From positions 226,501 through 290,500 of the forward strand of contig NZ_JAYKZY010000001.1 of the NCBI RefSeq assembly GCF_035818615.1: a DNA stretch of 64,000 bases. The letters run 5' to 3'. This DNA is from Sphingobium sp. CR2-8 (GTDB lineage Bacteria; Pseudomonadota; Alphaproteobacteria; Sphingomonadales; Sphingomonadaceae). Positions 16,462 to 24,058 of this stretch are shown one piece after another (position 1 is the first letter of the stretch; every line of letters starts with the position of its first letter). A model generated the notes under the pieces. The model saw only the letters and a program-made list of their open reading frames with translations. It had not been told where the DNA came from and did no database searches. The translations under genes and the position numbers were made by a program.

Positions 16462-17787
16462 TCAGCCTGCGATACGCGGATCAAGGCCATATTGATCTGG
16501 CGCGCCCAGATGGTGACGCAGGGTCGTGCCTTCATAGTCGAGATGGAACAGGCCGCGTTCCTGAAGGATGGGTACCACGCCGTCGACGAATGCATCGATC
16601 CCATCTTCGTAGACGTCAGGCGATAGCCAGAAGCCATCGGCCGCCTCCGCCTCAAACCATGCTTGCATATGATCGGCAGCCTCCTGCGCGGGACCAGCGA
16701 TCACGGGATGATAGTCGATCACGCCATGCGCCAGAACATCGCGCAGGCTCCATCCTTCGCGCGCTATCTTCAGCGCATGGTCGGAGCGGGGATCGTAAGG
16801 CGATGCCCGGCCTGCAGCGAGTTGTGCCTGCGACAGCGGTTCGTCCAGTTGGTGCCCGTCGAGCCGCAAGCCCAGCATCTGCCCCAGATATCCGACCCGC
16901 TGAGGGAATGTATGTCCACTGACCGCGATCCGCCGATCCAGCCCGGCACGTCTGTCGGGCGCGATCGTGGTCATCAGGCCGGGGAAGAATTTGACCTCAT
17001 CCGGGTCGCGGCCGACACGTTCGGCAGCGTTGCGGAGAGCGGTGCGTTGGGCGCGTGCCTCATCGATCGTGTAAGTCGCGCCGATCACCCCGCTGGCGTA
17101 GCGGCTGGCCACCTCCAGCCCCTGATCCCCACCGCCTGCCTGAAAGATCACCGGCTGGCCCTGCTCGGACGGGGGCAGCGGCAGCGGGCCGCTGGCGCCG
17201 ACATATCGTCCCCGCAAATTGATCGGCCGAATCTTTGCCGGGTCTGCAAACCGTCCCGACGCAGCGTCATGCAACCAGGCGTCCTTTTCCCAACTGCCCC
17301 ACAGCGCCTGAACGATCTGGACAGATTCATGAAGCCGTTGATATTTCTCGTCGCGCGGCGGCACGTTCCGTCCGTAATTTGCCGCGATGGCGGGATCGCT
17401 GGTCGGCACTGCATTCCATCCCGCCCGGCCGTGGCTCATCAGGTCGAGCGCTTTGAACTGGCGAGCCAGATTATAGGGTTCGTTGAAGGTGGTGGAGCCG
17501 GTAGCGACCATTCCGATCCTTTCGGTTCCGCAGGCGACAGCCGCGAGCGTCATCATCGGGTCGATGGTGATCTGCGGTGCTTCGGTTTCTATATCGCCCT
17601 TCAACGCCGGGAAATCGGGCACGAACAGGAATTGGAACTTGCCACGCTCGGCGGCTTGTGCGTAGCGGACCTGATTGTCGAAACTGGTATAGCTGGTGGG
17701 ATCGACGCCCGGCATGCGCCATGCGCCGGGTTGGGAGCCATATCCGTTCCCGAAATGCATGCCGATAATCATCTGTCTCGTCATCAT
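16462..17787 (-). CDS. NtaA/SnaA/DszA-type flavin-dependent monooxygenase
   Basis: A 441-residue luciferase-like monooxygenase of the nitrilotriacetate/dibenzothiophene-sulfone monooxygenase group. It shows the early IIGMHFGNGYGSQPGAWR segment, FLFVPDF, STTFNEPYNLARQFKALDLMSHGRAGWNAVPT and QAGGGDQG motifs. Such enzymes use FMNH2 from a separate reductase, which is not in the window. I take the ATG at 17787 (GAGG just upstream, and a second ATG follows); a GTG at 17802 is an alternative. It is divergent from a TetR gene with two operator copies between them, which implies tight substrate-induced control. The substrate could be an aminopolycarboxylate, sulfone or other small molecule. Confidence 0.9.
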   Translation of the reverse strand: MMTRQMIIGMHFGNGYGSQPGAWRMPGVDPTSYTSFDNQVRYAQAAERGKFQFLFVPDFPALKGDIETEAPQITIDPMMTLAAVACGTERIGMVATGSTTFNEPYNLARQFKALDLMSHGRAGWNAVPTSDPAIAANYGRNVPPRDEKYQRLHESVQIVQALWGSWEKDAWLHDAASGRFADPAKIRPINLRGRYVGASGPLPLPPSEQGQPVIFQAGGGDQGLEVASRYASGVIGATYTIDEARAQRTALRNAAERVGRDPDEVKFFPGLMTTIAPDRRAGLDRRIAVSGHTFPQRVGYLGQMLGLRLDGHQLDEPLSQAQLAAGRASPYDPRSDHALKIAREGWSLRDVLAHGVIDYHPVIAGPAQEAADHMQAWFEAEAADGFWLSPDVYEDGIDAFVDGVVPILQERGLFHLDYEGTTLRHHLGAPDQYGLDPRIAG

Positions 17788-17841
17788 GGTCCTCGTTGCC
17801 ACTATGCGCGCCCTTGCCGTTCAGCGGTGCAAGGCATAGAT

Positions 17842-17862
17842 ATATGGAGATAGTCTCCGTTA
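17842..17862. promoter_or_regulatory. TetR operator copy 1
   Basis: The core GGAGATAGTCTCC lies within an ATAT...GTTA frame. It is a GGAGA/TCTCC inverted repeat, 29 bp before an almost identical copy, in the divergent gap between the monooxygenase and TetR genes. Confidence 0.8.
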
Positions 17863-17870
17863 AGGATCAG

Positions 17871-17891
17871 ATATGGAGATGATCTCCGTTA
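17871..17891. promoter_or_regulatory. TetR operator copy 2
   Basis: The core GGAGATGATCTCC is a perfect 6-1-6 inverted repeat in the same ATAT...GTTA frame as copy 1. An ATG at 17873 lies inside this site, which argues that the TetR protein starts further downstream at 17912. Confidence 0.82.
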
Positions 17892-17911
17892 TTCAAGGGC
17901 ACAGGATCGTC

Positions 17912-18493
17912 ATGCCTCGCACTTCCACTGCTCGTCGCATTCGCAAGGATGCACAACATAACAGGTCGCACATTCTGGACGTAGCGCGTGCGGCCTTTAC
18001 GAGCGCCGGCGTCGATGTGTCGATGGACGCTATTGCCACCCAGGCGGGCGTCGGTCCCGGAACGCTTTACCGCCATTTCCCGAACAAGGACGCCTTGCTC
18101 GCGGCTTTGCTCGACGCACATCATGACGATCTGGAACGCCAGCGTACCATGATCGAGGCCCAGGAGACTCGCCCGGACCGGATATTGGAGCGGTGGATGG
18201 ACGCTCTGGGAGACTGGATGCTGGTGTATGACGGCCTGTCCGAGCCGCTGCGCCAAGGCTGGTCGCGTACGAATTCGCCGCTCAGTCCGACTTGCAGCAA
18301 CGTGATCGACACGACCAACAGGATATTGAGCGCCGCACAGACAGGTGGCACTGTCCGTCCAGGATTGACCGGACGCGACATTTTCCTCGGCGCGCTGGCG
18401 GTTGCATGGGCTGGCGGCACAAGCGCGGCGGACGCAAACACGCGCCATATCCTGCGTGAAATGCTGAAGACCGGATGGCGTCAGCCCGGTTAG
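17912..18493 (+). CDS. TetR-family repressor
   Basis: A 193-residue TetR regulator. The helix-turn-helix segment reads ILDVARAAFTSAGVDVSMDAIATQAGVGPGTLYRHFPNKDALLAA, a textbook match. The C-terminal part resembles the SCO4850-like ligand domain (LSEPLRQGW near the middle). I choose ATG 17912 because the earlier in-frame ATG at 17873 is inside the second operator. It is divergent from the NtaA-type monooxygenase and presumably represses both genes through the twin operators at 17842 and 17871. It is convergent with the next TetR gene (14-bp gap). Confidence 0.9.
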   Translation: MPRTSTARRIRKDAQHNRSHILDVARAAFTSAGVDVSMDAIATQAGVGPGTLYRHFPNKDALLAALLDAHHDDLERQRTMIEAQETRPDRILERWMDALGDWMLVYDGLSEPLRQGWSRTNSPLSPTCSNVIDTTNRILSAAQTGGTVRPGLTGRDIFLGALAVAWAGGTSAADANTRHILREMLKTGWRQPG

Positions 18494-18507
18494 GCGGAAA
18501 AGTCCAT

Positions 18508-19137
18508 CTAAACAGGCGTAGCCGGTGCCGGCGGTAACAGGATGCTCCGCAGCACCAGTTCACATCCTGAGACGAATTTCGGATCTCTGGTGGGATGCGT
18601 GCCAACATGGATTGCAAAGGCGCGCGTAATCACCAGGAGCATCTCGGTCCGAACATCGATCTCGTCCTCGGCGAGTCCTTCCAGCAGTGGCGCCACAAAT
18701 TTGCGGGCCTCCTCGCGAAACTGGCGGTCTACGCGAGCGACGAGCGCTGCGAATTTCGGGTTGCGCGCAGCTTCTGCCAGAATTTCCAGGCTGAGCGCCG
18801 CACGATCATAATCCAGCAGCCACAGAATATCGTTGAGAAATTCATTGATGACCTGATCTGCGTCCAAGGTATCTTGACCGCGCAACCGTGTGACATGCTC
18901 CATGAATTCTTCAAAATCGCGCTCGACCAGCGCGATCATGATGGCCTCTTTCGTCTCGAAATATTTATAGACGTGGCCGACACTCATCGATGCTTCGGCG
19001 CATATCCGGCTCATGCTTGCTGCGTGAAATCCGTCGAGGCGCACGCAGGCGCGAGCAGCATCCAGAATTTGCGTCCGACGACGCTTGTGCCGTTCTGCCC
19101 GTCGCAGCGTCACTGCTTCTGATCCTGCGATAGCCAC
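18508..19137 (-). CDS. TetR-family repressor, divergent from the P450
   Basis: A 209-residue TetR regulator. The DNA-binding segment is ILDAARACVRLDGFHAASMSRICAEASMSVGHVYKYFETKEAIMIALVE, and a C-terminal domain of the TetR_C_6-like type follows. It starts with GTG at 19137; a second in-frame GTG eight codons later has a better AGGA site and is an alternative. The divergent partner is the cytochrome P450 at 19340. A near-perfect 22-bp palindrome between them (19216-19237) is the probable operator for autoregulation and P450 control. Confidence 0.9.
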   Translation of the reverse strand: MAIAGSEAVTLRRAERHKRRRTQILDAARACVRLDGFHAASMSRICAEASMSVGHVYKYFETKEAIMIALVERDFEEFMEHVTRLRGQDTLDADQVINEFLNDILWLLDYDRAALSLEILAEAARNPKFAALVARVDRQFREEARKFVAPLLEGLAEDEIDVRTEMLLVITRAFAIHVGTHPTRDPKFVSGCELVLRSILLPPAPATPV

Positions 19138-19204
19138 CTTGATGCGCTGCCTTCTGACATGAGGAGAAAATAGGAGGGCTTACCGAATTTCAGTCATCAA
19201 TGAA

Positions 19205-19237
19205 CTCTATTAAAAATAGAGTGATCGCTCACACTAT
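19205..19237. promoter_or_regulatory. Palindromic operator for TetR/P450
   Basis: 19216-19237 is a palindrome with arms ATAGAGTGA and TCACACTAT (8 of 9 pairs) around TCGC. It overlaps a second inverted repeat, CTCTATT-AAA-AATAGAG, at 19205-19221. A TTGACT hexamer starts at 19241 and a TATGAT at 19267 (20-bp spacing, longer than ideal), so the operator would sit on or just before the P450 promoter. Confidence 0.75.
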
Positions 19238-19339
19238 TTATTGACTTGCGCGGCGCAGGAAGGCAGTATGATAGCATGGGCGTCCGCGGATTAGCGGCGA
19301 AAAGGCCTGAAGAGCCAGTGGCCAGGAGAGGGAAAGACC

Positions 19340-20563
19340 ATGACATCGACGTCGCTGCCGAGCTTTGCGGACCCGGACATTCAAAAATGTCCATTTCCGT
19401 TTTACGATAGGCTGCGCGACGAACAGCCGGTCTTTCACGATCCGCAAACGGGGCACTATGTCCTCACGCGCTATGATGATGTCCGCAAGGCGTTGCTGAG
19501 TCCGTCAGTCCTGAGCAACAAGACCCCCTTTCTGGGCGACCGCTGGACGCCGGAAGCCAATGCGCTGTTCGAAAAACACGGATGGCTCCCAATGGATACT
19601 TTGGTTTCCAACGACCAGCCGGAACATCGCACCTACCGCACTCTGGTCGATAAGGTTTTTACCCCTGCCAAGGTGAAGGGGCTGGAGCCCGTCATCATCG
19701 AGATGATCGATGAATTGCTCGATAGCCTCAGCGACCGGGAGGAAATCGACTTTCTGGAAGCGTTCGCCATTCCCTTGCCGATGTTCGTCATCGCCGATCA
19801 GTTGGGCGTTCGACGCGAGGATCGCGTCATGTTCAAACATTGGTCGAACGTCGCGGTGGAAACGACGGGTCCGCTGACACCCGAACGTCAGCTCGAGCTT
19901 GCGCAAGTTCTGATCGAACTACAGCAATATATGGCGATCGAGATAGAGCGCGTCCGCACCAAGCCAGACGACATGCTGATCAGTCGGCTGGTGAATCTGG
20001 AAACAGACGGCCGACGGCTGAACGATCGTGAATTGCACAGCATCGTTTTCCAGATTCTGGTCGCCGGGAACGAGACGACCACCACGACATTGGCGTCGGG
20101 CATGCGGCTGATGATCGAGCGCCCTGAACTTGCAGCATCGATCCACGCCGACTTTTCACTTGCCAAGGCGCTTGTCGAAGAGACGCTACGGACCGCAACG
20201 CCTCTGCAATGCCTGTGGCGTACCGCGCTGGCGGATGTCGTGTTTGGCGACATGACGATCCCTGCGGGTTCCATCGTGGAGATGCGTTTTGGGGCGGCCA
20301 ACCGCGATCCTGCCCAGTTCGGCTGCCCGAGCGACGTGGATCTGGAGCGGAAAAATGCCAATAGCCATTTGGCGTTTGGCGCGGGCATCCACCTGTGCAT
20401 CGGCAACCAGCTTGCGAGGGGAGAGCTGCGTCTGGCGTTCCAGGCATTGACGCAACGGCTCACTAATTTCCGGTTCAGCCGTGGCGACGCCAGTTGCCGA
20501 CCACTGGAAGGATATACCCCTTATGGATTGCAGGAACTCTGGATGTCGTTCGATCGACGCTAA
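19340..20563 (+). CDS. Cytochrome P450 (bacterial class I type)
   Basis: A 407-residue soluble P450. The I-helix oxygen-binding AGNET is at 242-246, the K-helix E281-x2-R284 is present, and the heme loop FGAGIHLCIG has Cys353 as the thiolate ligand. A good ribosome site (AGGAGAGGG) precedes ATG 19340. Bacterial P450s of this type hydroxylate terpenoids, steroids or aromatic compounds and need a ferredoxin and reductase; none is encoded next to it, although the Rieske ferredoxin is 8 kb away. Control by the divergent TetR is suggested by the palindrome at 19216. Confidence 0.95.
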   Translation: MTSTSLPSFADPDIQKCPFPFYDRLRDEQPVFHDPQTGHYVLTRYDDVRKALLSPSVLSNKTPFLGDRWTPEANALFEKHGWLPMDTLVSNDQPEHRTYRTLVDKVFTPAKVKGLEPVIIEMIDELLDSLSDREEIDFLEAFAIPLPMFVIADQLGVRREDRVMFKHWSNVAVETTGPLTPERQLELAQVLIELQQYMAIEIERVRTKPDDMLISRLVNLETDGRRLNDRELHSIVFQILVAGNETTTTTLASGMRLMIERPELAASIHADFSLAKALVEETLRTATPLQCLWRTALADVVFGDMTIPAGSIVEMRFGAANRDPAQFGCPSDVDLERKNANSHLAFGAGIHLCIGNQLARGELRLAFQALTQRLTNFRFSRGDASCRPLEGYTPYGLQELWMSFDRR

Positions 20564-20640
20564 CGGCGCAGAGTGACGGTTTGTTGCGAAGCTATAAAGC
20601 GAGGAGCCGGGGACTTTCAGGATTTTCGTGTGCGGCGAGG

Positions 20641-21255
20641 CATAATGGGCAACAAGGAGACCCATTATGCCACGACGGAAAAACCCTCGATACCGAACGA
20701 GATTCTCGATCGGTAACAACCGCAATGGCTATGGTCGCAAGACGGTGACGACCGACAGTGGGCGGATCGAGATCGAGGTGCCACGTGATCGGGCCGACAG
20801 TTTCGATCCGCAGCTGATTGCTAAGTATCAGCGTCGCTTACCAGGCTTCAATGACAAGATCATCTCGATGTATGCGCGCGGCGGCATGACACGCGAGAGA
20901 TCACGGGCCATCTGCGCAATCTATATGTCATTGATGCCTCGCCCGACATGATCAGCACGATAACTGATGCGGTGCTGAAAGAAGCCGCAGCCTGGCAGCA
21001 ACGGCTGCTCGACCCAGCTGATCCGCTGGTTTTCTTTGATGCGATCCGGGTCAGGATCCGCGACGAAGGCATGGTCCGCAAGAAGGCGATCCATCTCGCC
21101 CTGGCGTTATGACTAACGGCACCAAGGTAGTCCTGGAGCTATGGCTGGAGCAGAATAAAGGCGTGAGGTTCTGACTCCGCGTCATGAACGAGCTGCGCAA
21201 TAGCGGCGTCGAGGACATCATGCTCGCCGTCGTTGACTGTGGATCGGTGCCGAAG
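20641..21255 (+). pseudogene. IS256-family transposase, decayed copy
   Basis: From ATG 20667 the frame encodes NGYGRKTVTTDSGRIEIEVPRD and FDPQLIAKYQRR, an IS256 N-terminus. A frameshift near 20890 is followed in another frame by EITGHLRNLY and DASPDMISTITDAVL. A further shift near 21110 leads to LWLEQNKGVRF, a stop at 21174-21176, and LRVMNELRNSGVEDIMLAVVD. The similarity then ends, so the C-terminal half is missing. CATAATGGG (20641-20649) and CCCATTATG (20661-20669) form a perfect 9-bp hairpin that buries the start codon, as known for some transposase messages. Confidence 0.85.
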
Positions 21256-21722
21256 CAGGACCTGGTCCAATTTCATTCATACCACTGTATTGCAACGAAA
21301 AATAACGAGAGGCGGGGTCCCGATAGGCGCTCATTGGGACCCCATCAGCCTCCCACCTTTCAGAACGTTTTCAAATAGTTGTGCCGACTTTAGCCGGGGA
21401 TCAGCTTCGACGCCGATCCACAGTAAGGTGTTGAAATGTGCCTGCGAACATAGTTAGAACAGACCTCTGAAATGCCTACGTAACTGGCAACCCAGCCGTA
21501 TTGATACGAAAAGGGGAGGAGGTAAGTGAGGTTTCAGTTTTAAAATGTTGAATTTTAAGGAGAAAGATTCCAGATCATCCCCGCGCGCCTGCTAGTGGGG
21601 TAGATTTTGGGGTAGAGACAAAAAGCAAACTGAGAATCTCTCGTAAATCAGGCACTTAGTAATAGCTTTTAGGGGCTGCGGGGGGATCCGAACCAGCTAG
21701 GTTGCGGCTTTAGCCCTACATT
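21256..21722. other. 467-bp stretch without a recognisable gene
   Basis: No intact gene is seen. An 8-bp hairpin GGGGTCCC/GGGACCCC (21314-21321 with 21336-21343) lies inside what looks like further IS debris I could not name. GGGGTAGATTTTGGGGTAGA near 21597 resembles GGGGGTATTTTCTGGGGTAA near 23485 upstream of the integrase fragment, so these may be relics of an integrase region. Confidence 0.45.
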
Positions 21723-21730
21723 CAAAAAAC
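21723..21730. repeat. Target-site duplication, left copy
   Basis: CAAAAAAC, repeated exactly at 23161-23168 on the other side of the IS256-family element. An 8-bp duplication is typical of this family. Confidence 0.85.
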
Positions 21731-23160
21731 GATCGTGCCCCAAGGCGTGGTGTAGGTTCGCCTGCGGTAGTCACAGCGACCTCCGGCTAAGCCGGGCTGA
21801 TCAAGCTGCCATGGCAGGCAACGTGATGATGGGATTATCGCTTAAACCTGAGACGCTCTCAAGCGTCATGTAACGGCATCGCTGCACGGCCCATTCATCA
21901 TTCTGTTCCAAGAGGATAGCACCAACAAGGCGGGTGATTGCCTCTTCGTTGGGGAAGATACCGACAACATCGGTGCGCCGCTTGATCTCGCCATTTAGCC
22001 GCTCGATCGGATTGTTGCTGTGCAACTTTGTGCGATGTTGGGCTGGGAAGGTCATGTAGGCCAGCACATCCTCCTCGGCGCTGTCCATCAAGGCAGCGAG
22101 TTTTGGCACGGTAGGGCGCAATTGATCGGCGACGCTACGCCATTGGGCCTTTGCGGCCTCTGGAGTTTCCTGGGCGAAAGCGGTGGCGATGAATGCCGAC
22201 ACGACCCGGCGCCCGCTCTTGCCGGCATGGGCCAGCGCATTGCGCATGAAATGAACCCGGCATCGCTGCCAGGTGGCGCTGAACACTTTGGCGACGGAAG
22301 CTTTTATGCCTTCATGGGAATCGGAGATCACCAGCTTCACGCCGCGCAGACCGCGACGGGCAAGGCTGCGTAGAAAATCGGTCCAGAAGACCTCAGCTTC
22401 GGAATGACCGATCGCCATGCCGAGCACTTCGCGCCGGCCATCGCTGTTGACGCCGACGGCGATGATGACGGCGACCGAGACAATGCGACCGGCCCGCCGC
22501 ACTTTGATATAGGTCGCGTCCATCCACAGGTAGGGCCAGTCGCCTTCAATCGGACGATCGAGAAAAGCCTTCACGCGTTCATCGATCTCCACGCACAGCC
22601 GGCTAACCTGGCTCTTTGAGATACCGCTCATCCCCATGGCCTTCACCAAATCATCGACCGAGCGGGTTGAAATGCCTTGCATATAGGCTTCCTGAATGAC
22701 GGCCGTCAGCGCTTTCTCCGCCAAGCGACGGGGCTCCAGGAACCCGGGAAAATATGTTCCCTTGCGCAGCTTGGGGATCCGCAGCTCGACCGTGCCTGCT
22801 CGCGTCTCCCAGTCCCGATCCCGATAGCCGTTGCGCTGTGCCAAGCGCTCAGGATCTTTCTCACCATAGGCAGCGCCGGTCACACTGCCCACCTCCAGTT
22901 CCATCAGCCGCTGCGCGGCAAAGCCGATCATGTCGCGTAGAAAATCGCCGTCGGCTGTCTTCCCAACCAGGGCGTGCAGGTCCATCTTGTCAGAGGTCAT
23001 CGGTGGTCTCCGTAAGTTGAGCTTCGCAACTCCAACTTATCCGAAGTTCGCCGGTGACCACCCGCGAAACTGACCGGCCGCTACAGCGCTTTATCGATGA
23101 GCGCGCGTCCGGTCAGCTTCGCTAACCCTCAAAACCTACACCACCACCAGGGGCACGACC
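21731..23160 (-). mobile_element. Intact IS256-family insertion sequence
   Basis: A 1430-bp element bounded by imperfect terminal inverted repeats. The left end reads GATCGTGCCCC...GTGGTGTAGGTT, and the right end read inward is GGTCGTGCCCC...GTGGTGTAGGTT. It is flanked by the 8-bp duplication CAAAAAAC. It encodes one transposase on the minus strand. It landed in older mobile DNA between the decayed IS256 copy and the integrase fragment, so it is probably the most recent event in that block. Confidence 0.92.
21801..23000 (-). CDS. IS256-family transposase
   Basis: A 399-residue DDE-type transposase of full family length. It shows the expected order: [80 protein letters not shown] (first catalytic Asp), [18 protein letters not shown] (second Asp), and [15 protein letters not shown] (catalytic Glu). 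It fills nearly the whole intact element 21731-23160. It differs clearly from the decayed copy at 20667, so they are separate insertions. Confidence 0.95.
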   Translation of the reverse strand: MTSDKMDLHALVGKTADGDFLRDMIGFAAQRLMELEVGSVTGAAYGEKDPERLAQRNGYRDRDWETRAGTVELRIPKLRKGTYFPGFLEPRRLAEKALTAVIQEAYMQGISTRSVDDLVKAMGMSGISKSQVSRLCVEIDERVKAFLDRPIEGDWPYLWMDATYIKVRRAGRIVSVAVIIAVGVNSDGRREVLGMAIGHSEAEVFWTDFLRSLARRGLRGVKLVISDSHEGIKASVAKVFSATWQRCRVHFMRNALAHAGKSGRRVVSAFIATAFAQETPEAAKAQWRSVADQLRPTVPKLAALMDSAEEDVLAYMTFPAQHRTKLHSNNPIERLNGEIKRRTDVVGIFPNEEAITRLVGAILLEQNDEWAVQRCRYMTLESVSGLSDNPIITLPAMAA

Positions 23161-23168
23161 CAAAAAAC
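23161..23168. repeat. Target-site duplication, right copy
   Basis: CAAAAAAC, matching 21723-21730. The following 360 bp up to the integrase fragment contain no gene I recognise. Confidence 0.85.
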
Positions 23169-23531
23169 CATCAGACTCCTTTTCTAGGGCGCCCTCGGGC
23201 TTTGCGTTTGACTGAAATGATACAGCGAGAGAGGCCATAATATGCCTCTTCCACGAACGGTTTCTCGTTTGGATTTGAAGCCATCGCGGCCGCCTCATTA
23301 ACTCCTGAAAAAATGTAGTTTGAGGCCGAAGCGCTCTCCCGCAACCAAACAGATCAGTATCAAACCGTTTCGGATCATCCCGGAGCGGTTTTTTATGCCT
23401 TTTCTAGCGGATTTGCGCCGTTTCCTGAGATAGCAACGCGGATCATCGGATCGCGGCAAATGCCAGGACGTCGATTTGCATTTGGGGGTATTTTCTGGGG
23501 TAATGGTCGGCGCTCAGTCGGAGATACCCCC

Positions 23532-23726
23532 ATGGCGCTCAAGGAACTCGAGGTTCGTTACGCCACGAAGCGTTCGAAGGATTATAAGTTGGCAGATGAC
23601 CAATGTCTTTATCTGCTTGTCCGCCCAACAGGTTCGCGCCTTTGGCGCATAAAACATCGGTTCGACGGCAAGGAGAAACTGCTTTCGTTCGGACGCTACC
23701 CTGACGTTACTCTCGCATCCGTCCGG
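23532..23726 (+). pseudogene. Tyrosine-type integrase, N-terminal fragment
   Basis: From ATG 23532 the frame reads MALKELEVRYATKRSKDYKL, then LYLLVRPTGSRLWRIKHRF and GKEKLLSFGRYPDVTLASVR. This is the N-terminal DUF4102-type arm domain of P4-like integrases. Similarity stops at about 23720, where the sequence passes into an IS630 transposase gene on the other strand. Only ~65 of about 400 residues survive; the catalytic Arg/His/Tyr domain is gone. It marks a former genomic island end. Confidence 0.85.
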
Positions 23727-23940
23727 ACCTTGGGCATTGAACCGTACCACCCAGTCGCGCACGATCTGCAACGTCACTCCGCCGATGCGCGCAGCATCGC
23801 TGCGGCTTGCGCCATCATAAATTTCCGCCAATGCCAGCAGCCGTCGGCCCCTGCTTCGCGCTCCTTGTCGCACGCGCCAGTCGCCTCAGGCTCAACGCGT
23901 CAAAGTCGTCCCGCAAACCAATCGCTGCACCCATGGCCAT
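23718..23940 (-). pseudogene. IS630-family transposase, N-terminal fragment with frameshift
   Basis: On the minus strand from ATG 23940 the sequence reads MAMGAAIGLRDDF, then LSLRRLARATRSAKQ. After a frameshift near 23870 it continues RRLLALAEIYDGASRSDAARIGG and LQIVRDWVVRFNAQGPDG, the helix-turn-helix start of IS630 transposases. It ends abruptly at the junction with the integrase fragment (~23718-23727). The catalytic domain is missing. Confidence 0.82.
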
Positions 23941-24058
23941 GACCTCCAACAGGAAGCCATAGATTCAGAAATTCAGCGCCTTGGGAATCCCCCTCGTAAG
24001 TCAGCATCACTGAAGGCGGGTATAAGCCATGTGGTAAGCACTGAGGTTTGCCTCAAGG

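Noticed and set aside
21665..21715. tRNA-like 3' end (GGTTCGGATCC on the minus strand) as an integration site
   Set aside because: The bases around the TTCGGAT loop do not form a T-arm stem and no rest of a tRNA is present.
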